Assembly: GCF_009827315.1 (NCBI RefSeq)
Contig: NZ_WTYF01000003.1
Location: 285,501 to 349,500 of the forward strand
DNA length: 64,000 nucleotides
Origin: Qipengyuania gaetbuli
Lineage (GTDB): Bacteria > Pseudomonadota > Alphaproteobacteria > Sphingomonadales > Sphingomonadaceae
Direction: 5' to 3'
The position numbers and the translations under genes are program-made. Shown here in pieces: positions 18,673 to 29,134 of this stretch. The notes beneath the pieces were generated by a model, which worked only from the letters and a program-made list of their open reading frames with translations, searched no databases and had not been told where the DNA came from. Position 1 is the first letter of the stretch, and each line of letters opens with the position of its first letter.

Positions 18673-18736
18673 TGCAGCGAGGAGTGTAAGCCCGCCCGAC
18701 AAAGCGAGTCCAGCGCGTTAACCCTGAAGCTTCCGC

Positions 18737-19987
18737 TTATGCGAGAGTGTCCAAGGATAGGACAGTCAGCAATGCCTCGCGCGCCTCGATGACCGTCTTC
18801 GCCAGCGCGTCTGTGCCGATGTCGGCGGGATCGATCTGGTCGGGCCAGGTTTCGGCGATCACCGCCTCGATCCGGTCTGCCTTCATCTCGTCGAGCATGA
18901 AGCGTGGATCGACTGTGGCGGGATCAGCCACGACGCGCAGGCGCAGGCAGGCCGGGCCGCCGCCGTTTGCCATCGACTGTTTCACATCGACCGGAATGAC
19001 CTGGCGGATCGGGCCATTGGAGGCGAGCATCTTCTCGCACCAGGCCCAGACGCTGGCGCTGTCGCGGCACTCGGTCGGAACGACGAGCGCCATCTCGCCA
19101 GTCGGCAGCGTGAGAAGCTGGGCGTTGAAAAGGTAACTGCGGATCGCTTCATCGAGGCTGACGGCGCTTTCGGGCACTTCAACCACCAGCAGCGCAGGGA
19201 AAGCGGCTGCGATGGCGTCATAGGCGCCCTGGCGGTCGGCAAAGGCGCGTTCATGCGTAAACAGCACGCGCTCGTTCGCGACCGAGACCACATCATTGTG
19301 GAACGCGCCGGCCTCGATCGCTTCGGGGTTCTGCTCGATAAAGACGCATTTTGCGGGATCGAGCCCGTGCAGGCGTGCGACCGCGCGGCTGGCCTGTTCG
19401 TGTTGGCGGGCCGGGAATTTGCCGCCTTGCCGGCCATAGACGAAGACTTCCACGCCCTCGCTGCCGTGCCCTTCGCAGAAGCGCATGTGGTTCGCGGCGC
19501 CCTCGTCGCCGAATGTCGGCAGCACCGCGTCGTGGATGGCGAAATGCTCGCGGTTACCGAATGCGATGTCGAGCTGGGCCTTAGTGTCGCGCCATTCCTG
19601 CGCGCGGTGCGCCATGGTCACGAGATTGGCAGGCGTCAGGTGGCAGCGCCCGTCGGCCGTGTCGGGTGCGGGGCTGACAGTCGCCGCATTGGCCGTCCAC
19701 ATGCTCGATGCCGACCATGCCGCAGCAAGCAACTGGCGCGGTGCCGATGCGTCGATCGCGAGATCGCGGATCAGGCCGAAGTTGGGGCGGGGCAGAGGCA
19801 GGAAAAAGCCCTGCGCAAGGCCGCGCTCCATGTTGCCGCGCATCTTGGCGACACCCTGCAGTGCCGCGGCGCGCGGATAGGAAATGTCTCCGCCGTGGCT
19901 GGCGCTGGCGATATTGCCGAGGCTGAGGCCCGCGTAATTGTGCGAGGGGCCGACGATGCCGTCGAAATTGATCTCGACCAGGCTCAT
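18737..19987 (-). CDS. astB: N-succinylarginine dihydrolase
   Basis: Second enzyme of the arginine succinyltransferase (AST) pathway; converts N-succinylarginine to N-succinylornithine, releasing ammonia and CO2. 416 aa from ATG 19987 (MSLVEINFDGIVGPSHNYAG), a family-typical start; an upstream in-frame ATG adds five residues but would overlap astA more. Catalytic residues fit: His in NHMRF (H167), His in AFHNDVVSV (H230) and the nucleophile Cys in NGGGPACLRLR (C347). The start overlaps the astA stop (ATGA). Confidence 0.95.
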   Translation of the reverse strand: MSLVEINFDGIVGPSHNYAGLSLGNIASASHGGDISYPRAAALQGVAKMRGNMERGLAQGFFLPLPRPNFGLIRDLAIDASAPRQLLAAAWSASSMWTANAATVSPAPDTADGRCHLTPANLVTMAHRAQEWRDTKAQLDIAFGNREHFAIHDAVLPTFGDEGAANHMRFCEGHGSEGVEVFVYGRQGGKFPARQHEQASRAVARLHGLDPAKCVFIEQNPEAIEAGAFHNDVVSVANERVLFTHERAFADRQGAYDAIAAAFPALLVVEVPESAVSLDEAIRSYLFNAQLLTLPTGEMALVVPTECRDSASVWAWCEKMLASNGPIRQVIPVDVKQSMANGGGPACLRLRVVADPATVDPRFMLDEMKADRIEAVIAETWPDQIDPADIGTDALAKTVIEAREALLTVLSLDTLA

Positions 19988-21000
19988 CGTGCCACGCTCC
20001 ATACTTCGTCGCCAATGCCGACGCCGAGTGTTTCGGCGGCATTTGCATCGATCGAGATGCTCCCGTCCTCGCCGAATTCGCGCAGGCCGTAGCAGCAGCG
20101 GAATGCGTCGAGACGGCCCGTTGCAATGAGCGCCTTCTCGCCCTTTTCGAGCGTGGTGGAAGTGATCGCAGCAGCCTTGGCCTCGCGGATGCTCTTCACC
20201 TGGTCGGTGCGGGCAGTCATGGTCGGGCCGCCGTCGAAAATGTCGACGTAGCCTTCGGCAGCGAAGCCTTCGTTCTCAAGCATGCGCATGGCCGCGCGGC
20301 CGGTAGGATGCGGCACGCCGATGACCTTGCGCGCCTCGCTGTTGAGCATGGCGACGTAGACCGGGTGCTTCGGCATCAGGTCCGCGATGAACTGGTTGCC
20401 GTTGATGGCGTTGAAATAGTCCGCTTCCTGGAAGTTCATCCCGAAGAACCGGCCCGCTACGCCGTCCCAGAAGGGCGAGCCACCGCGATCGTCGATCACG
20501 CCGCGCAGTTCGGCAAGGATCCGGTCGGCAAAGCGCTTGCGGTGCATGGCAACGAAGAGATAGCGGCTGCGGGCCAGCAGCAGGCCGAGGCCGCCCGCGC
20601 GCGCTGCCGGGTGGAGGAACAGGCCTCCCACTTCGGACGAACCCTCCAGATCGGTCACGAGGCTGAGGAGTTCGGCCCGCACCGTCCGGTCGAGTTCCTG
20701 GCTGTGCTGGGTTAGCGTGTTGAGCCGGTAGGAATAGAACGGCCATTGCTGGCCGACCATGGTCATCAGCTGGCAGGTGCCGCGCACCTCGCCCGTCTCG
20801 GTGTTTTCGAGGATCAGGACGAACTGGTCGTCGCCGATCGCGTCATCCTTGCGATCGAAGGCCTTTTGCGCCCGCTCCAGCTTGCGCGTCAGGGCCGCGC
20901 GGTCGGCGGGAAGGTTGGTAAACCCGCCACCGGTCAGCTTCGCCATCTCGTAGAGATGTTCCAGGTCGCCGGGTTTCGCGGCGCGCAGGCGATAGGTCAC
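19984..21000 (-). CDS. astA: Arginine N-succinyltransferase
   Basis: First enzyme of the AST pathway; transfers succinyl from succinyl-CoA to arginine. 338 aa, GNAT-like fold in one chain. The start is a GTG at 21000 (reads VTYRLRAAKPGDLEHLYEMA), which overlaps the M20 hydrolase stop by four bases (GTGA). Recognisable segments: LTGGGFTNLPADR near the start, GGLFLHPAARAGGLGLLLARSRYL with the CoA-binding region, and FDGGPTMTARTDQVKSIR near 240. The whole frame stays open far upstream, but that part is a shadow of the hydrolase gene. Confidence 0.95.
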   Translation of the reverse strand: MTYRLRAAKPGDLEHLYEMAKLTGGGFTNLPADRAALTRKLERAQKAFDRKDDAIGDDQFVLILENTETGEVRGTCQLMTMVGQQWPFYSYRLNTLTQHSQELDRTVRAELLSLVTDLEGSSEVGGLFLHPAARAGGLGLLLARSRYLFVAMHRKRFADRILAELRGVIDDRGGSPFWDGVAGRFFGMNFQEADYFNAINGNQFIADLMPKHPVYVAMLNSEARKVIGVPHPTGRAAMRMLENEGFAAEGYVDIFDGGPTMTARTDQVKSIREAKAAAITSTTLEKGEKALIATGRLDAFRCCYGLREFGEDGSISIDANAAETLGVGIGDEVWSVAR

Positions 21001-22205
21001 AAATGGTCTCCGGTGGAAAGCTTCGCCAGGACGAGGGCGGACAGTGCCGCGCGCTCCCTCAGCGAGGGGACGATCAAGTATTCGTCCGGTGAATGGATGG
21101 CGCCGCCGCGCACGCCCATGGTGTCGACCACGGGCACGCCGGTGGCGGCGATATTGTTTCCGTCGCACACGCCGCCGCTCGGCTGCCAGCCGATCTGCTG
21201 GCCGAGCTGTGCCCCGCACTCCTTGACGAGATCGAACAGGGCTTGCGCCTTCGCATCGACCGGCTTGGGAGGGCGGGTGACGCCACCGTGGCGATGCACG
21301 CCGACCTCGTGCTCGACCTCGATCATGCGCAGGATGGCGCCCAGTTCGCCGTCGAAACGGTTCATGGCATCGGTCGACTTGGGCCGGATATTGAAGCGCA
21401 GGACGGCAAGGTCGGGTACGACATTGTTCGCGCTGCCACCTTCGATCTTGGCCGGATTGACGGTGATGTCTTCGGCCTCGAGCGCCTTGATCCGCAGCAC
21501 GAGATCCGACGCGGCGACGATGGCATTGCGTCCTTCGTGCGGGTTGCGCCCGGCGTGGGCGGAGCGGCCGGTGATGGTGATCGAGTAATTGCCCGTACCG
21601 CCGCGCGCATGGGCCAAAGTGCCGTCGGGCAGGGCGGAGGGTTCGTAGGTCAGTGCGGCATACTTGCCCCGCGCCAGTTCCTCGATCAGTCCGCGGCTGG
21701 CGAGGCTGCCGGTTTCTTCGTCCGAGTTGATCATGACGTCGTAGCCGACGCGCGCAGCCCCCTCGGTCGTCTCGAATAGCTTGAGTGCGTGGAGGATGAC
21801 GTTGAGCCCGCCCTTCATGTCGGCGGTACCGGGGCCGTTGATCGTATCGTCGTCGAGCCAGCGGACTTCCTGGAACGAATGGTCGACCGGAAACACAGTG
21901 TCCATGTGGCCGGTCAGGACGAAACGGCGCTCCGCCTCGGGCCGGACGCGCAGCACCATGTGGCGGCCATGCGGTTTTTCGAATTCGCGCCCCTCGGCAC
22001 TGATCGCCGTCACCGGGGCCGGATCGACCAACTCCACCTCTCCGGGCAGCACGCTGAAAGCGTCGGCGAGCACGCCTGCCATCCGGTCGAGACCTGCGAT
22101 ATTGGCAGTGCCGGTATTGATCGCAGCCCAGTCCTGCACCTCGCGCAGCATGGTGTCGCCATCGACGGCGTCCAGAAGGGATTGCGGGGCAAAATCCGGT
22201 TTCAT
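20997..22205 (-). CDS. M20 family metallohydrolase in the ast operon
   Basis: A 402-residue M20 (ArgE/DapE/CPG2) hydrolase. Metal ligands are visible: HMD in TGHMDTVFP (H100), D129 in GTADMKGG, the EE pair in SDEETGS (163-164), E188 in YEPS and the late His in GGAIHSPDEY. The start at 22205 is supported by AAGGA 8 bases upstream. It is the first gene of the operon and overlaps astA. Since astA and astB need a desuccinylase at the end of the pathway (normally AstE, an M14 enzyme), this protein may hydrolyse N-succinylglutamate or a related acyl amino acid; that is inference. Confidence 0.88.
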   Translation of the reverse strand: MKPDFAPQSLLDAVDGDTMLREVQDWAAINTGTANIAGLDRMAGVLADAFSVLPGEVELVDPAPVTAISAEGREFEKPHGRHMVLRVRPEAERRFVLTGHMDTVFPVDHSFQEVRWLDDDTINGPGTADMKGGLNVILHALKLFETTEGAARVGYDVMINSDEETGSLASRGLIEELARGKYAALTYEPSALPDGTLAHARGGTGNYSITITGRSAHAGRNPHEGRNAIVAASDLVLRIKALEAEDITVNPAKIEGGSANNVVPDLAVLRFNIRPKSTDAMNRFDGELGAILRMIEVEHEVGVHRHGGVTRPPKPVDAKAQALFDLVKECGAQLGQQIGWQPSGGVCDGNNIAATGVPVVDTMGVRGGAIHSPDEYLIVPSLRERAALSALVLAKLSTGDHL

Positions 22206-22334
22206 CGGCAACGTCCTTAGTCGGGCTATTTCCAGTGTCCACCCCGCGGCTTGCATTCGTCAACCGCTGGCGGCATAGGTCACCTCGCTCCTCCCCGGGT
22301 CCACATTGCCGCTACGCATACCCAAGGGAGTTCC

Positions 22335-24428
22335 ATGACAGAATACGTGACGCGCGCCGGTATCGAAATCGACCCGGCGCTGGCCACCTTCATCGAAACC
22401 GATGTCCTTGCCCCGCTCGGGCGGGATGCAGGCGCTTTCTGGCAGGGTTTTGCCGCGCTGCTCGGCGAATTCGCGCCCCGCAACCGCGCGCTGCTGGCAA
22501 AGCGCGACGATTTGCAGGCGAAGATCGATACGTGGCACGCGGACCGTGCCGGCCAGAAAGTCGACCAGGCCGAATACCAGGTCTTCCTGCGCGAGATCGG
22601 CTACCTCGTCCCCGAACCGGGCGAGTTCACCATCGGTACGCAGAACGTAGATCCCGAAATCGCCACCATGGCAGGGCCGCAGCTGGTCGTGCCGATCCTC
22701 AACGCGCGCTTCCTGCTCAATGCCGCGAATGCACGCTGGGGCAGCCTCTACGATGCCTTCTACGGCACCGATGTGCTCGACGCGCCGCCTGCCAAACCGG
22801 GCGGCTATGACGAGGAACGCGGCGCGGCGGTGATCGCTGCCGGACGCAGCTTCCTCGACGAAGCGCTGCCGCTGGTCGACCAGAGCTGGACCGACCTCGC
22901 CAACGAGCACGACGGCAAGCTCAGGGACGAAAGCCAATGGGTCGGGCACACCGATAAGGGCCTGCTGTTCCGCAGCAACGGTCTTCACATCGAGGTCCAG
23001 TTCGACCGTGACCACCCGGTCGGCAGGACCGACAAGGCAGGCATTTACGACATCGTCCTTGAAGCTGCGCTGACCACCATCGCGGACTGCGAGGATTCGG
23101 TCGCGGCGGTCGATGCCGAGGACAAGCTCGTCGCATATACCAACTGGCTCGGCATCATTCGCGGCGACCTGTCTGAAAGCTTCGAGAAGGGTGGCCGGAC
23201 GCTCACGCGCATGCTGGCGGGCGACAAGACCTACACAGGGCCGGACGGCGAGGAGCGTAAGCTACCCGGTCGCAGCCTCATGTTCGTGCGCAACGTCGGC
23301 CATTTGATGACCAATCCGGCGATGCGCTGGGGCGGCATGGAAATTCCCGAGGGCATCATGGATGCTGTCGTCACCAGCGCCATCGGCGCGCACGATGTCG
23401 AAGGGCTGGGCAAGTATGGCAACAGCCGCTGCGGCTCGATCTACATCGTGAAGCCCAAGATGCACGGGCCGGAGGAATGCGGTTTTACCGACGACCTGTT
23501 CGACGCGGTCGAGGACCTGCTCGGCCTGCCGCGCCACACGATCAAGGTCGGGGTGATGGACGAGGAACGCCGCACTTCGGCCAACCTCGCCGCCTGCATC
23601 CATGCGGTGAAAGACCGCATCGTATTCATCAACACCGGCTTCCTCGACCGCACCGGCGACGAGATTCACACATCGATGCGTGCCGGACCTATGATGCGCA
23701 AGGGCGAGATGAAGTCCTCCGCCTGGCTCAAGGCATATGAAGCGCGCAATGTCGGTATCGGCCTGCGTCACGGCCTGTCGGGCCGCGCGCAGATCGGCAA
23801 GGGCATGTGGGCCGCGCCCGACCTCATGGGGCAGATGATGATCGAGAAGATCGGCCATCTGCGCGCCGGTGCCAACACCGCCTGGGTGCCGAGTCCAACT
23901 GCAGCGACGCTTCACGCGATCCATTACCACCGCGAGGACGTGTTCGCGATCCAGCAAGGGCTGGGCGATGTGCCGGGTCTCGACGATTTGCTCACCATTC
24001 CGCTGGCAGAGGGCACCAATTGGTCCGAGGCGGAAATCCGCGAGGAACTGGACAACAATTGCCAGGGCCTGCTCGGCTATGTCGTGCGCTGGATCGACCA
24101 GGGCGTGGGCTGTTCGAAGGTGCCCGACATCAACGACGTCGGCCTGATGGAAGACCGCGCGACGCTGCGCATTTCCAGCCAGCACATCGCCAACTGGCTG
24201 CTTCACGGAGTCATCTCGGAAGCGCAGGTGATGGACAGCCTGCGCCGCATGGCCGCCAAGGTTGACGAACAGAACGCAGGCGATCCGTTCTACGAGCCGC
24301 TGCTGCAGAACGAGGACGGTCCGGCCTTCAGTGCGGCGAGGGACCTTATCTTCAAGGGCGTCGAACAGCCGAGCGGCTATACCGAGCCGCTTCTCCACGC
24401 TTGGCGCAGGGAGAAAAAGGCGCGATAA
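22335..24428 (+). CDS. glcB: Malate synthase G
   Basis: Glyoxylate-pathway enzyme that condenses glyoxylate with acetyl-CoA to malate. 697 aa, slightly shorter than E. coli GlcB (723). Diagnostic segments are [15 protein letters not shown] (about 255-270, in the TIM barrel), [18 protein letters not shown] and [23 protein letters not shown] near residue 480. The C-terminal domain contains [32 protein letters not shown] with the conserved catalytic Asp region. The ribosome binding site AAGGGAG sets the start. It is divergent from the ast operon. Confidence 0.96.
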   Translation: MTEYVTRAGIEIDPALATFIETDVLAPLGRDAGAFWQGFAALLGEFAPRNRALLAKRDDLQAKIDTWHADRAGQKVDQAEYQVFLREIGYLVPEPGEFTIGTQNVDPEIATMAGPQLVVPILNARFLLNAANARWGSLYDAFYGTDVLDAPPAKPGGYDEERGAAVIAAGRSFLDEALPLVDQSWTDLANEHDGKLRDESQWVGHTDKGLLFRSNGLHIEVQFDRDHPVGRTDKAGIYDIVLEAALTTIADCEDSVAAVDAEDKLVAYTNWLGIIRGDLSESFEKGGRTLTRMLAGDKTYTGPDGEERKLPGRSLMFVRNVGHLMTNPAMRWGGMEIPEGIMDAVVTSAIGAHDVEGLGKYGNSRCGSIYIVKPKMHGPEECGFTDDLFDAVEDLLGLPRHTIKVGVMDEERRTSANLAACIHAVKDRIVFINTGFLDRTGDEIHTSMRAGPMMRKGEMKSSAWLKAYEARNVGIGLRHGLSGRAQIGKGMWAAPDLMGQMMIEKIGHLRAGANTAWVPSPTAATLHAIHYHREDVFAIQQGLGDVPGLDDLLTIPLAEGTNWSEAEIREELDNNCQGLLGYVVRWIDQGVGCSKVPDINDVGLMEDRATLRISSQHIANWLLHGVISEAQVMDSLRRMAAKVDEQNAGDPFYEPLLQNEDGPAFSAARDLIFKGVEQPSGYTEPLLHAWRREKKAR

Positions 24429-24452
24429 CAGGCGCCTGAGAGGAGGGGCGCC

Positions 24453-24977
24453 GTGGGGGACATGCTCGAAAGCATCTACATGACCGTGGTGAGCACGGTC
24501 AGCCTCGTCGGCATGTTCTTCCTCCTCTATCTCATCATGCGGGCGACCACCTCGCGCTGGCGGGAGTTCGAAGCGCTCTATCCTGCACGTGATGCCGCCA
24601 AGCCGGTCTTCACCGAAAAGGCGGGCGCCATCCGTATCGCGCAGCCGGGGTTCCGCTTCGGTCACCTGTCGGTCGATCTGAAGTCGCGCGTCTACCCGCC
24701 CGTGACCTTCGACCTCTATAGCGACGGCTTGGCGCTGTCGGTGATGCCGCCCTTCAAATACGGTTGCCGCGACCTGTTCCTGCCGCTTGCGAAGATGACG
24801 GTCGAACCCGCCCCGTGGACCATCGGCAAGGGCGACTACGGCCTGCGGATGGAAGGTGTCGAAGGCATCGAGATACAGGTCTACAGCACCACCATCGCCG
24901 CGCTGGCAGAGCATTCGAAAGTGCTCCGCCTGATGGTGAAAAGGGCGGACCTGCTGCGCGAGCAGCGCGATACTTGA
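24453..24977 (+). CDS. Hypothetical membrane-anchored protein
   Basis: A 174-residue protein with one N-terminal membrane segment (about 10-30, TVVSTVSLVGMFFLLYLIM) and a soluble, beta-rich cytoplasmic or periplasmic part. The GTG at 24453 has a strong GGAGGGG box at good distance; an ATG three codons later is less well placed. No named family recognised. It follows glcB by 24 bases and may be co-transcribed. Confidence 0.65.
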   Translation: MGDMLESIYMTVVSTVSLVGMFFLLYLIMRATTSRWREFEALYPARDAAKPVFTEKAGAIRIAQPGFRFGHLSVDLKSRVYPPVTFDLYSDGLALSVMPPFKYGCRDLFLPLAKMTVEPAPWTIGKGDYGLRMEGVEGIEIQVYSTTIAALAEHSKVLRLMVKRADLLREQRDT

Positions 24978-25036
24978 TGCCGGCGTGAAGCTGTAGCAGA
25001 CTACCTGCATAACGGGGTTTGCGGGGAGACAGCTTC

Positions 25037-25813
25037 ATGGAAGCGGCAACGGACGCGCCGATTGCACCGGTCAGGGTGGCCAGGAACCTGAGATTTTCGG
25101 ATCTCGTTGCGGCCCTGAATGCCGGGTTCGCGGACTTCATCGCTTGCCCGCAATACGGGCTCTTTTTCGCCTCCATCTATGTAGGCGCGGGCCTGTTCCT
25201 CGCCGTGGCCCTGTTCCAGTGGGGCGAACCCCTGTGGCTCATTCCCGCCTTTGCCGGATTTCCGCTCGTGGCGCCTTTCACCGCAGTCGGCCTCTACGAG
25301 GTCAGCCGCAGGCGCGAGGCGGGCGAGCCGGTGAAATGGGGCGCCGTACTTGGCGCGATAAGGGGCAAGGGCGATGAACAGCTTATCATGATGGGCGGTA
25401 TCGTCTTCGTGGCCTTCAGCTTCTGGATGATCATCGCCCACGGCATCTTCGCGATTTTCATGGCGGAATCGGGCGTCGGGGAATCGCTTGAGGCGTTCAC
25501 GACGCCTGTCGGCATGGCGATGCTGGCGGTCGGCACGCTGGTCGGCGCGATACTGGCGCTGGCATTCTACGCGGTGACGGTGATGAGCCTGCCGATGCTG
25601 GTGGACCGGGAAGTCGATTTCCTGACGGCGATCATCACCAGCCTTGCCGCGTTCCGGTCGAACCGGCCGATGCTGGTTATCTGGGCGGCGATCATCGCCA
25701 TTGCGCTGATGGCTGCGATGATCCCGGCATTCCTAGGCCTCTTGGTCCTGCTGCCCGTTTTCGGGCACGCGACCTGGCACCTCTACCGCCGCACCGTGCG
25801 CGACGCGGATTAG
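25037..25813 (+). CDS. DUF2189 family integral membrane protein
   Basis: A 258-residue protein with about six membrane segments. The DUF2189 layout is clear: a cytoplasmic start with [35 protein letters not shown], the conserved [25 protein letters not shown], and the end [15 protein letters not shown]. Some relatives are described next to cytochrome oxidase genes, but no such gene is here. The last four bases overlap the rsmA stop on the other strand. Confidence 0.85.
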   Translation: MEAATDAPIAPVRVARNLRFSDLVAALNAGFADFIACPQYGLFFASIYVGAGLFLAVALFQWGEPLWLIPAFAGFPLVAPFTAVGLYEVSRRREAGEPVKWGAVLGAIRGKGDEQLIMMGGIVFVAFSFWMIIAHGIFAIFMAESGVGESLEAFTTPVGMAMLAVGTLVGAILALAFYAVTVMSLPMLVDREVDFLTAIITSLAAFRSNRPMLVIWAAIIAIALMAAMIPAFLGLLVLLPVFGHATWHLYRRTVRDAD

Positions 25814-26634
25814 TTCGTCAGCGCGCGGGCCAGTTCGACGAATTCCGCGACCGACAGCGTTTCTGCCCGTCGCTGGGGATCGATGCCGATCGTCTCGAGC
25901 GCCTCGACCGCGCCCGACACGCCCTTGAGGCTCTGGCGCAGCATCTTGCGACGTTGGCCGAAGGCAGCTTCCGTCAGCCGTTCGAGCACGCGGGCGGAGA
26001 CACCCTCGGGCATGGTGCCGGGCACCACATGGACGATCGCGCTCATCACCTTGGGCGGCGGGGTAAAGGCGCTGCGGTGCACTTTCATCGCCATCTTCGC
26101 CTCCGCGCGCCACTGCGCGAGCACGGCAAGGCGACCGTAAGCCGAACCGCCGGCCTGCGCGACGATACGCTGGGCCACTTCCTGCTGGAACATCAGCGTC
26201 AGGCTGGTCCAGAGCGGCGGCCATTCCTCGCCGCCGAGCCAGCGCACGAACAGCGCGGTGCCGACATTGTAGGGCAGGTTCGACAGGACCGCGAAGGGTT
26301 CGCCGCCCATCAGCGCCGCATGGTCGATTTTCAGCGCGTCGCCTTCGATGACGCGGAGCTGGCCGGGGAATGCCTCGCCCAGTTCGGCCAGTGCGGGGAG
26401 GCACCGGCGGTCCATCTCGATGGCAGTAACGCGCGCACCCGCTCTCAGCAGGGCGCGGGTCAGGCCTCCGGGGCCGGGACCGACTTCGAGGACCTGCTTG
26501 CCGGAGAGGTCGCCGGGGATGGCGGCAATCCGGTCGAGCAATTGCTCGTCGAACAGGAAGTTCTGGCCCAGCGCCTTCGACGCGGAAAGGCCGTGACGCG
26601 CGATGACTTCGCGCAAGGGGGGCAGGTCAGCCAT
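25810..26634 (-). CDS. rsmA: 16S rRNA (adenine1518/1519-N6)-dimethyltransferase
   Basis: RsmA/KsgA, which dimethylates two adjacent adenines in helix 45 of 16S rRNA late in 30S assembly. 274 aa. SAM motifs: GQNFLFD (about 23-29), [16 protein letters not shown] (about 49-64), AIEMDRR and the catalytic NLPYNV. It overlaps the pdxA stop by eight bases, and together with surA and lptD forms the conserved lptD-surA-pdxA-rsmA group. Confidence 0.97.
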   Translation of the reverse strand: MADLPPLREVIARHGLSASKALGQNFLFDEQLLDRIAAIPGDLSGKQVLEVGPGPGGLTRALLRAGARVTAIEMDRRCLPALAELGEAFPGQLRVIEGDALKIDHAALMGGEPFAVLSNLPYNVGTALFVRWLGGEEWPPLWTSLTLMFQQEVAQRIVAQAGGSAYGRLAVLAQWRAEAKMAMKVHRSAFTPPPKVMSAIVHVVPGTMPEGVSARVLERLTEAAFGQRRKMLRQSLKGVSGAVEALETIGIDPQRRAETLSVAEFVELARALTN

Positions 26635-27640
26635 GCGCTGCGCGCCTGCGTGCCATGTCGCCCGCCATGCGAAGCGCCGCGATCATCGCGCCCGGATCGG
26701 CCAGTCCCTTTCCCGCGATGTCGAAGGCGGTGCCATGGTCGGGGCTCGTGCGCACAATCGGCAGGCCGAGCGTCACATTGACGCCCTCGTCGAAATCGAG
26801 CGCCTTGAGCGGGATGAGCGCCTGGTCGTGATACATGGCAAGAGCTGCGTCATAGGACTTGCGCGCGCGGGGCGTGAACAGCGCGTCACCGGGGTGCGGC
26901 CCGGTCACTTCGAGCCCTTCGGCACGCAGGCGGGCGACGGCAGGCGCGATGATGCGCTGCTCCTCGTCGCCGAAGCGCCCGTCCTCTCCAGCATGAGGGT
27001 TGAGGCCGCAGACCGCCAGCCTCGGATTCTCGATGCCGAAATCGCGTTTGAGATCAGCGCGGACGATGCGGGCGCGGTGGCAGATGAGGTCCTCGCTCAG
27101 CCGATCCGGCACTTCGGACAGCGCGCAATGGACTGTCAGCGGCACGGCACGCAGGCTGGGGCCGGCCAGCATCATCACCGCATCACGCTGGTCGAGCCCG
27201 CAGGCGGCGGCAAGATATTCCGTCTGGCCCGGATGGTCGAAACCCACACGGGCCAGTTCGCTCTTGGCGATCGGTGCGGTGACGACTGCGCCTGCCTCGC
27301 CGCGCAGAGCCAGCCCGGTCGCCTGCTCCAGCGAATGCAGGGCAAGGCGCGCGCCGCCTTCGTCAGGCTGGCCTGCGCGAAAAGGCGCATCCTCCAGCCC
27401 GAGCACAGGCAGCGCGCGGTCGAATACCTGCGCCGCATATTCCGGCCTCGCGATCCGCTCTACCGGCACCGAAAGGCCGCGTGAATGCGCTGCGGCACCA
27501 AGAACGCCAGCGCCGCCTGTAACGAAGAAAGGCGCAAGTCCTTCTGCCCGGCGGTTAGACCAGGCTGCGGCGATGATTTCCGGCCCGATCCCCGCAGGGT
27601 CGCCCAAGGATACGGCGAGGGGGAGCGGGGCGGGCGTCAA
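26627..27640 (-). CDS. pdxA: 4-hydroxythreonine-4-phosphate dehydrogenase
   Basis: Pyridoxal-phosphate synthesis (DXP-dependent route): oxidises 4-phosphohydroxy-L-threonine using NAD. 337 aa. The N-terminal signature is [12 protein letters not shown], and metal-binding His residues lie in [18 protein letters not shown] and [11 protein letters not shown]. The initiation codon appears to be TTG at 27640, overlapping the surA stop as TTGA; no ATG is available nearby and the protein starts where homologues do. Confidence 0.95.
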   Translation of the reverse strand: MTPAPLPLAVSLGDPAGIGPEIIAAAWSNRRAEGLAPFFVTGGAGVLGAAAHSRGLSVPVERIARPEYAAQVFDRALPVLGLEDAPFRAGQPDEGGARLALHSLEQATGLALRGEAGAVVTAPIAKSELARVGFDHPGQTEYLAAACGLDQRDAVMMLAGPSLRAVPLTVHCALSEVPDRLSEDLICHRARIVRADLKRDFGIENPRLAVCGLNPHAGEDGRFGDEEQRIIAPAVARLRAEGLEVTGPHPGDALFTPRARKSYDAALAMYHDQALIPLKALDFDEGVNVTLGLPIVRTSPDHGTAFDIAGKGLADPGAMIAALRMAGDMARRRAAHG

Positions 27641-28989
27641 TTATATTCGATATAGGCGTCGTTGCGCAGGTCGCGCAGGTAACGCTGCGCGGCGCGGTTG
27701 ATACGCTCGTCCTCGATCTGCTGCATCAGCGTGTCGAAGTCCGGACCTGCCTGCACTTCGGGATCGTCCCGGCCGCACAGCATAAGCACGCGCACGCCAT
27801 CCTTCGCATCGCCGAAGGGCGGGGTCATTTCGCCGATGTTGAGGTTGAGGATCAGCTGCTGGAGCTGCTCGGGAAGCGCGCGGGCACGCAGCTGGTCGTT
27901 GTCGACCACGCTGGCACCGATTGAATCCGCGATCTCGTTCGCGCTGCCGCAACCGCGCATGGTTTCGAGGCCCTGCAGGAAGCCCTGCAGCTTGGCTTCG
28001 TTCTGCGCCTGGGTCGCGTTCGGGTCGAACTGGATCTGGATCTGCTTCAGGCTCAGCATCGCATCGCGCGGATCGGCGGTAAGCACCTGGCGCTTCTCGA
28101 TCAGGTAGAGGATCGAATAGCCGCCCGGAATGGCGATCGGGCCGACCAGCTGGCCGGGCTGCATTTCCCGCGCGACGGCTTCGAGCTGTGCGTTCTTGAG
28201 CTGCGGCAGGCGGATCCAGCCAAGGTCGCCGCCAACGGCAGCGGTGGACGCTTCGGAGAACTGGCGCGCATAGGCGACGAAGCTGCCGCCCTGGCGCAGC
28301 TGTTCCACGATCTTCATCGCGTTGGCTTCGACTGCGGCCTGGTTCTCAGGCGTTGCCGAGAGGTAGATTTCGCCAAGGCGGTATTCCTCGGTGCCCTTCG
28401 AGGCTTCGAGGCGCTGCATCAGCTCGTTCACTTCTTCGGCCGACACGTTCACGAAGAAAGCGACCTTTTGTCGCAGCAGGCGCTGCCAGGCGAGTTCGCC
28501 GTGGATCTGGCGCTTGAGCGAGGCCGGTGCCGAGCCGATGGAGCGCAGGTAGCTGTCCATTTCCGCGAGCGGGCGTTCGTTCTGCGCGGCGAGACGGGCG
28601 TAGGTCTGGTCGATTTCCGCCTGCTCGATCTTGATGTCCTCGGCTTCGGCAGCCTGGATCTGCAGGGTTTCATCGATGAGGTTGCGCAGGACCTGTGCGC
28701 GCACGCGCTGCATTTCTTCGGGCGACATCTCGCCGCGGCTCGCATCGACGAGCAGCGCCACGCGCTGGTCGAGATCGGTGCCGGTGATGACGTGGCCGTT
28801 CACCACCGCGGTCGCCTTGCGGACGTTCGGGTCGGGATTGGTCAGCATGGTGACCTGCTGCGGCAGGTCGAGCGTGTTCGCGGTCACGCTGGCTTGCGCA
28901 AACAGTCCTGCCGGGCTGGCAGCGAAGGCAAGTGCGGCGGCGACCGGTGCGGCAGCGCCGCAATATTTGGCAAGCAGTTTTGCGTTCAC
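27637..28989 (-). CDS. surA: Periplasmic peptidyl-prolyl isomerase/chaperone SurA
   Basis: Chaperone that escorts outer-membrane proteins to BAM. 450 aa from a GTG at 28989, which gives a proper signal peptide (MNAKLLAKYCGAAAPVAAALAFAA; cleavage after LFAQ). The frame stays open 40 codons further upstream, but that extension is polar and basic. The order is a SurA N-terminal domain (VVNGHVITGTDLDQRVALL), a parvulin domain (about 180-290, GGDLGWIRLPQLKNAQLE) and a degenerate second parvulin-like domain. It lies between lptD, a main client, and pdxA. Confidence 0.92.
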   Translation of the reverse strand: MNAKLLAKYCGAAAPVAAALAFAASPAGLFAQASVTANTLDLPQQVTMLTNPDPNVRKATAVVNGHVITGTDLDQRVALLVDASRGEMSPEEMQRVRAQVLRNLIDETLQIQAAEAEDIKIEQAEIDQTYARLAAQNERPLAEMDSYLRSIGSAPASLKRQIHGELAWQRLLRQKVAFFVNVSAEEVNELMQRLEASKGTEEYRLGEIYLSATPENQAAVEANAMKIVEQLRQGGSFVAYARQFSEASTAAVGGDLGWIRLPQLKNAQLEAVAREMQPGQLVGPIAIPGGYSILYLIEKRQVLTADPRDAMLSLKQIQIQFDPNATQAQNEAKLQGFLQGLETMRGCGSANEIADSIGASVVDNDQLRARALPEQLQQLILNLNIGEMTPPFGDAKDGVRVLMLCGRDDPEVQAGPDFDTLMQQIEDERINRAAQRYLRDLRNDAYIEYN

Positions 28990-29134
28990 GCGTCTCAAAT
29001 CCAGTTGCGGCGCGGCCAGCGCGCCCGGGTAGTTCCGGCCTTTGCCGCACAGCGGCTTAACCGTAGCTGATTGGTGGGCGCGGATAGCGCGTTTGCTCCG
29101 CGCTGCCAACCACGCCCGGCCAAGCGATCACCGC

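Noticed and set aside
21001-22263. An apparent 759-residue astA with a long N-terminal extension
   Set aside because: The extension is the M20 hydrolase gene read in another frame. AstA proper begins at GTG 21000, where the family starts.
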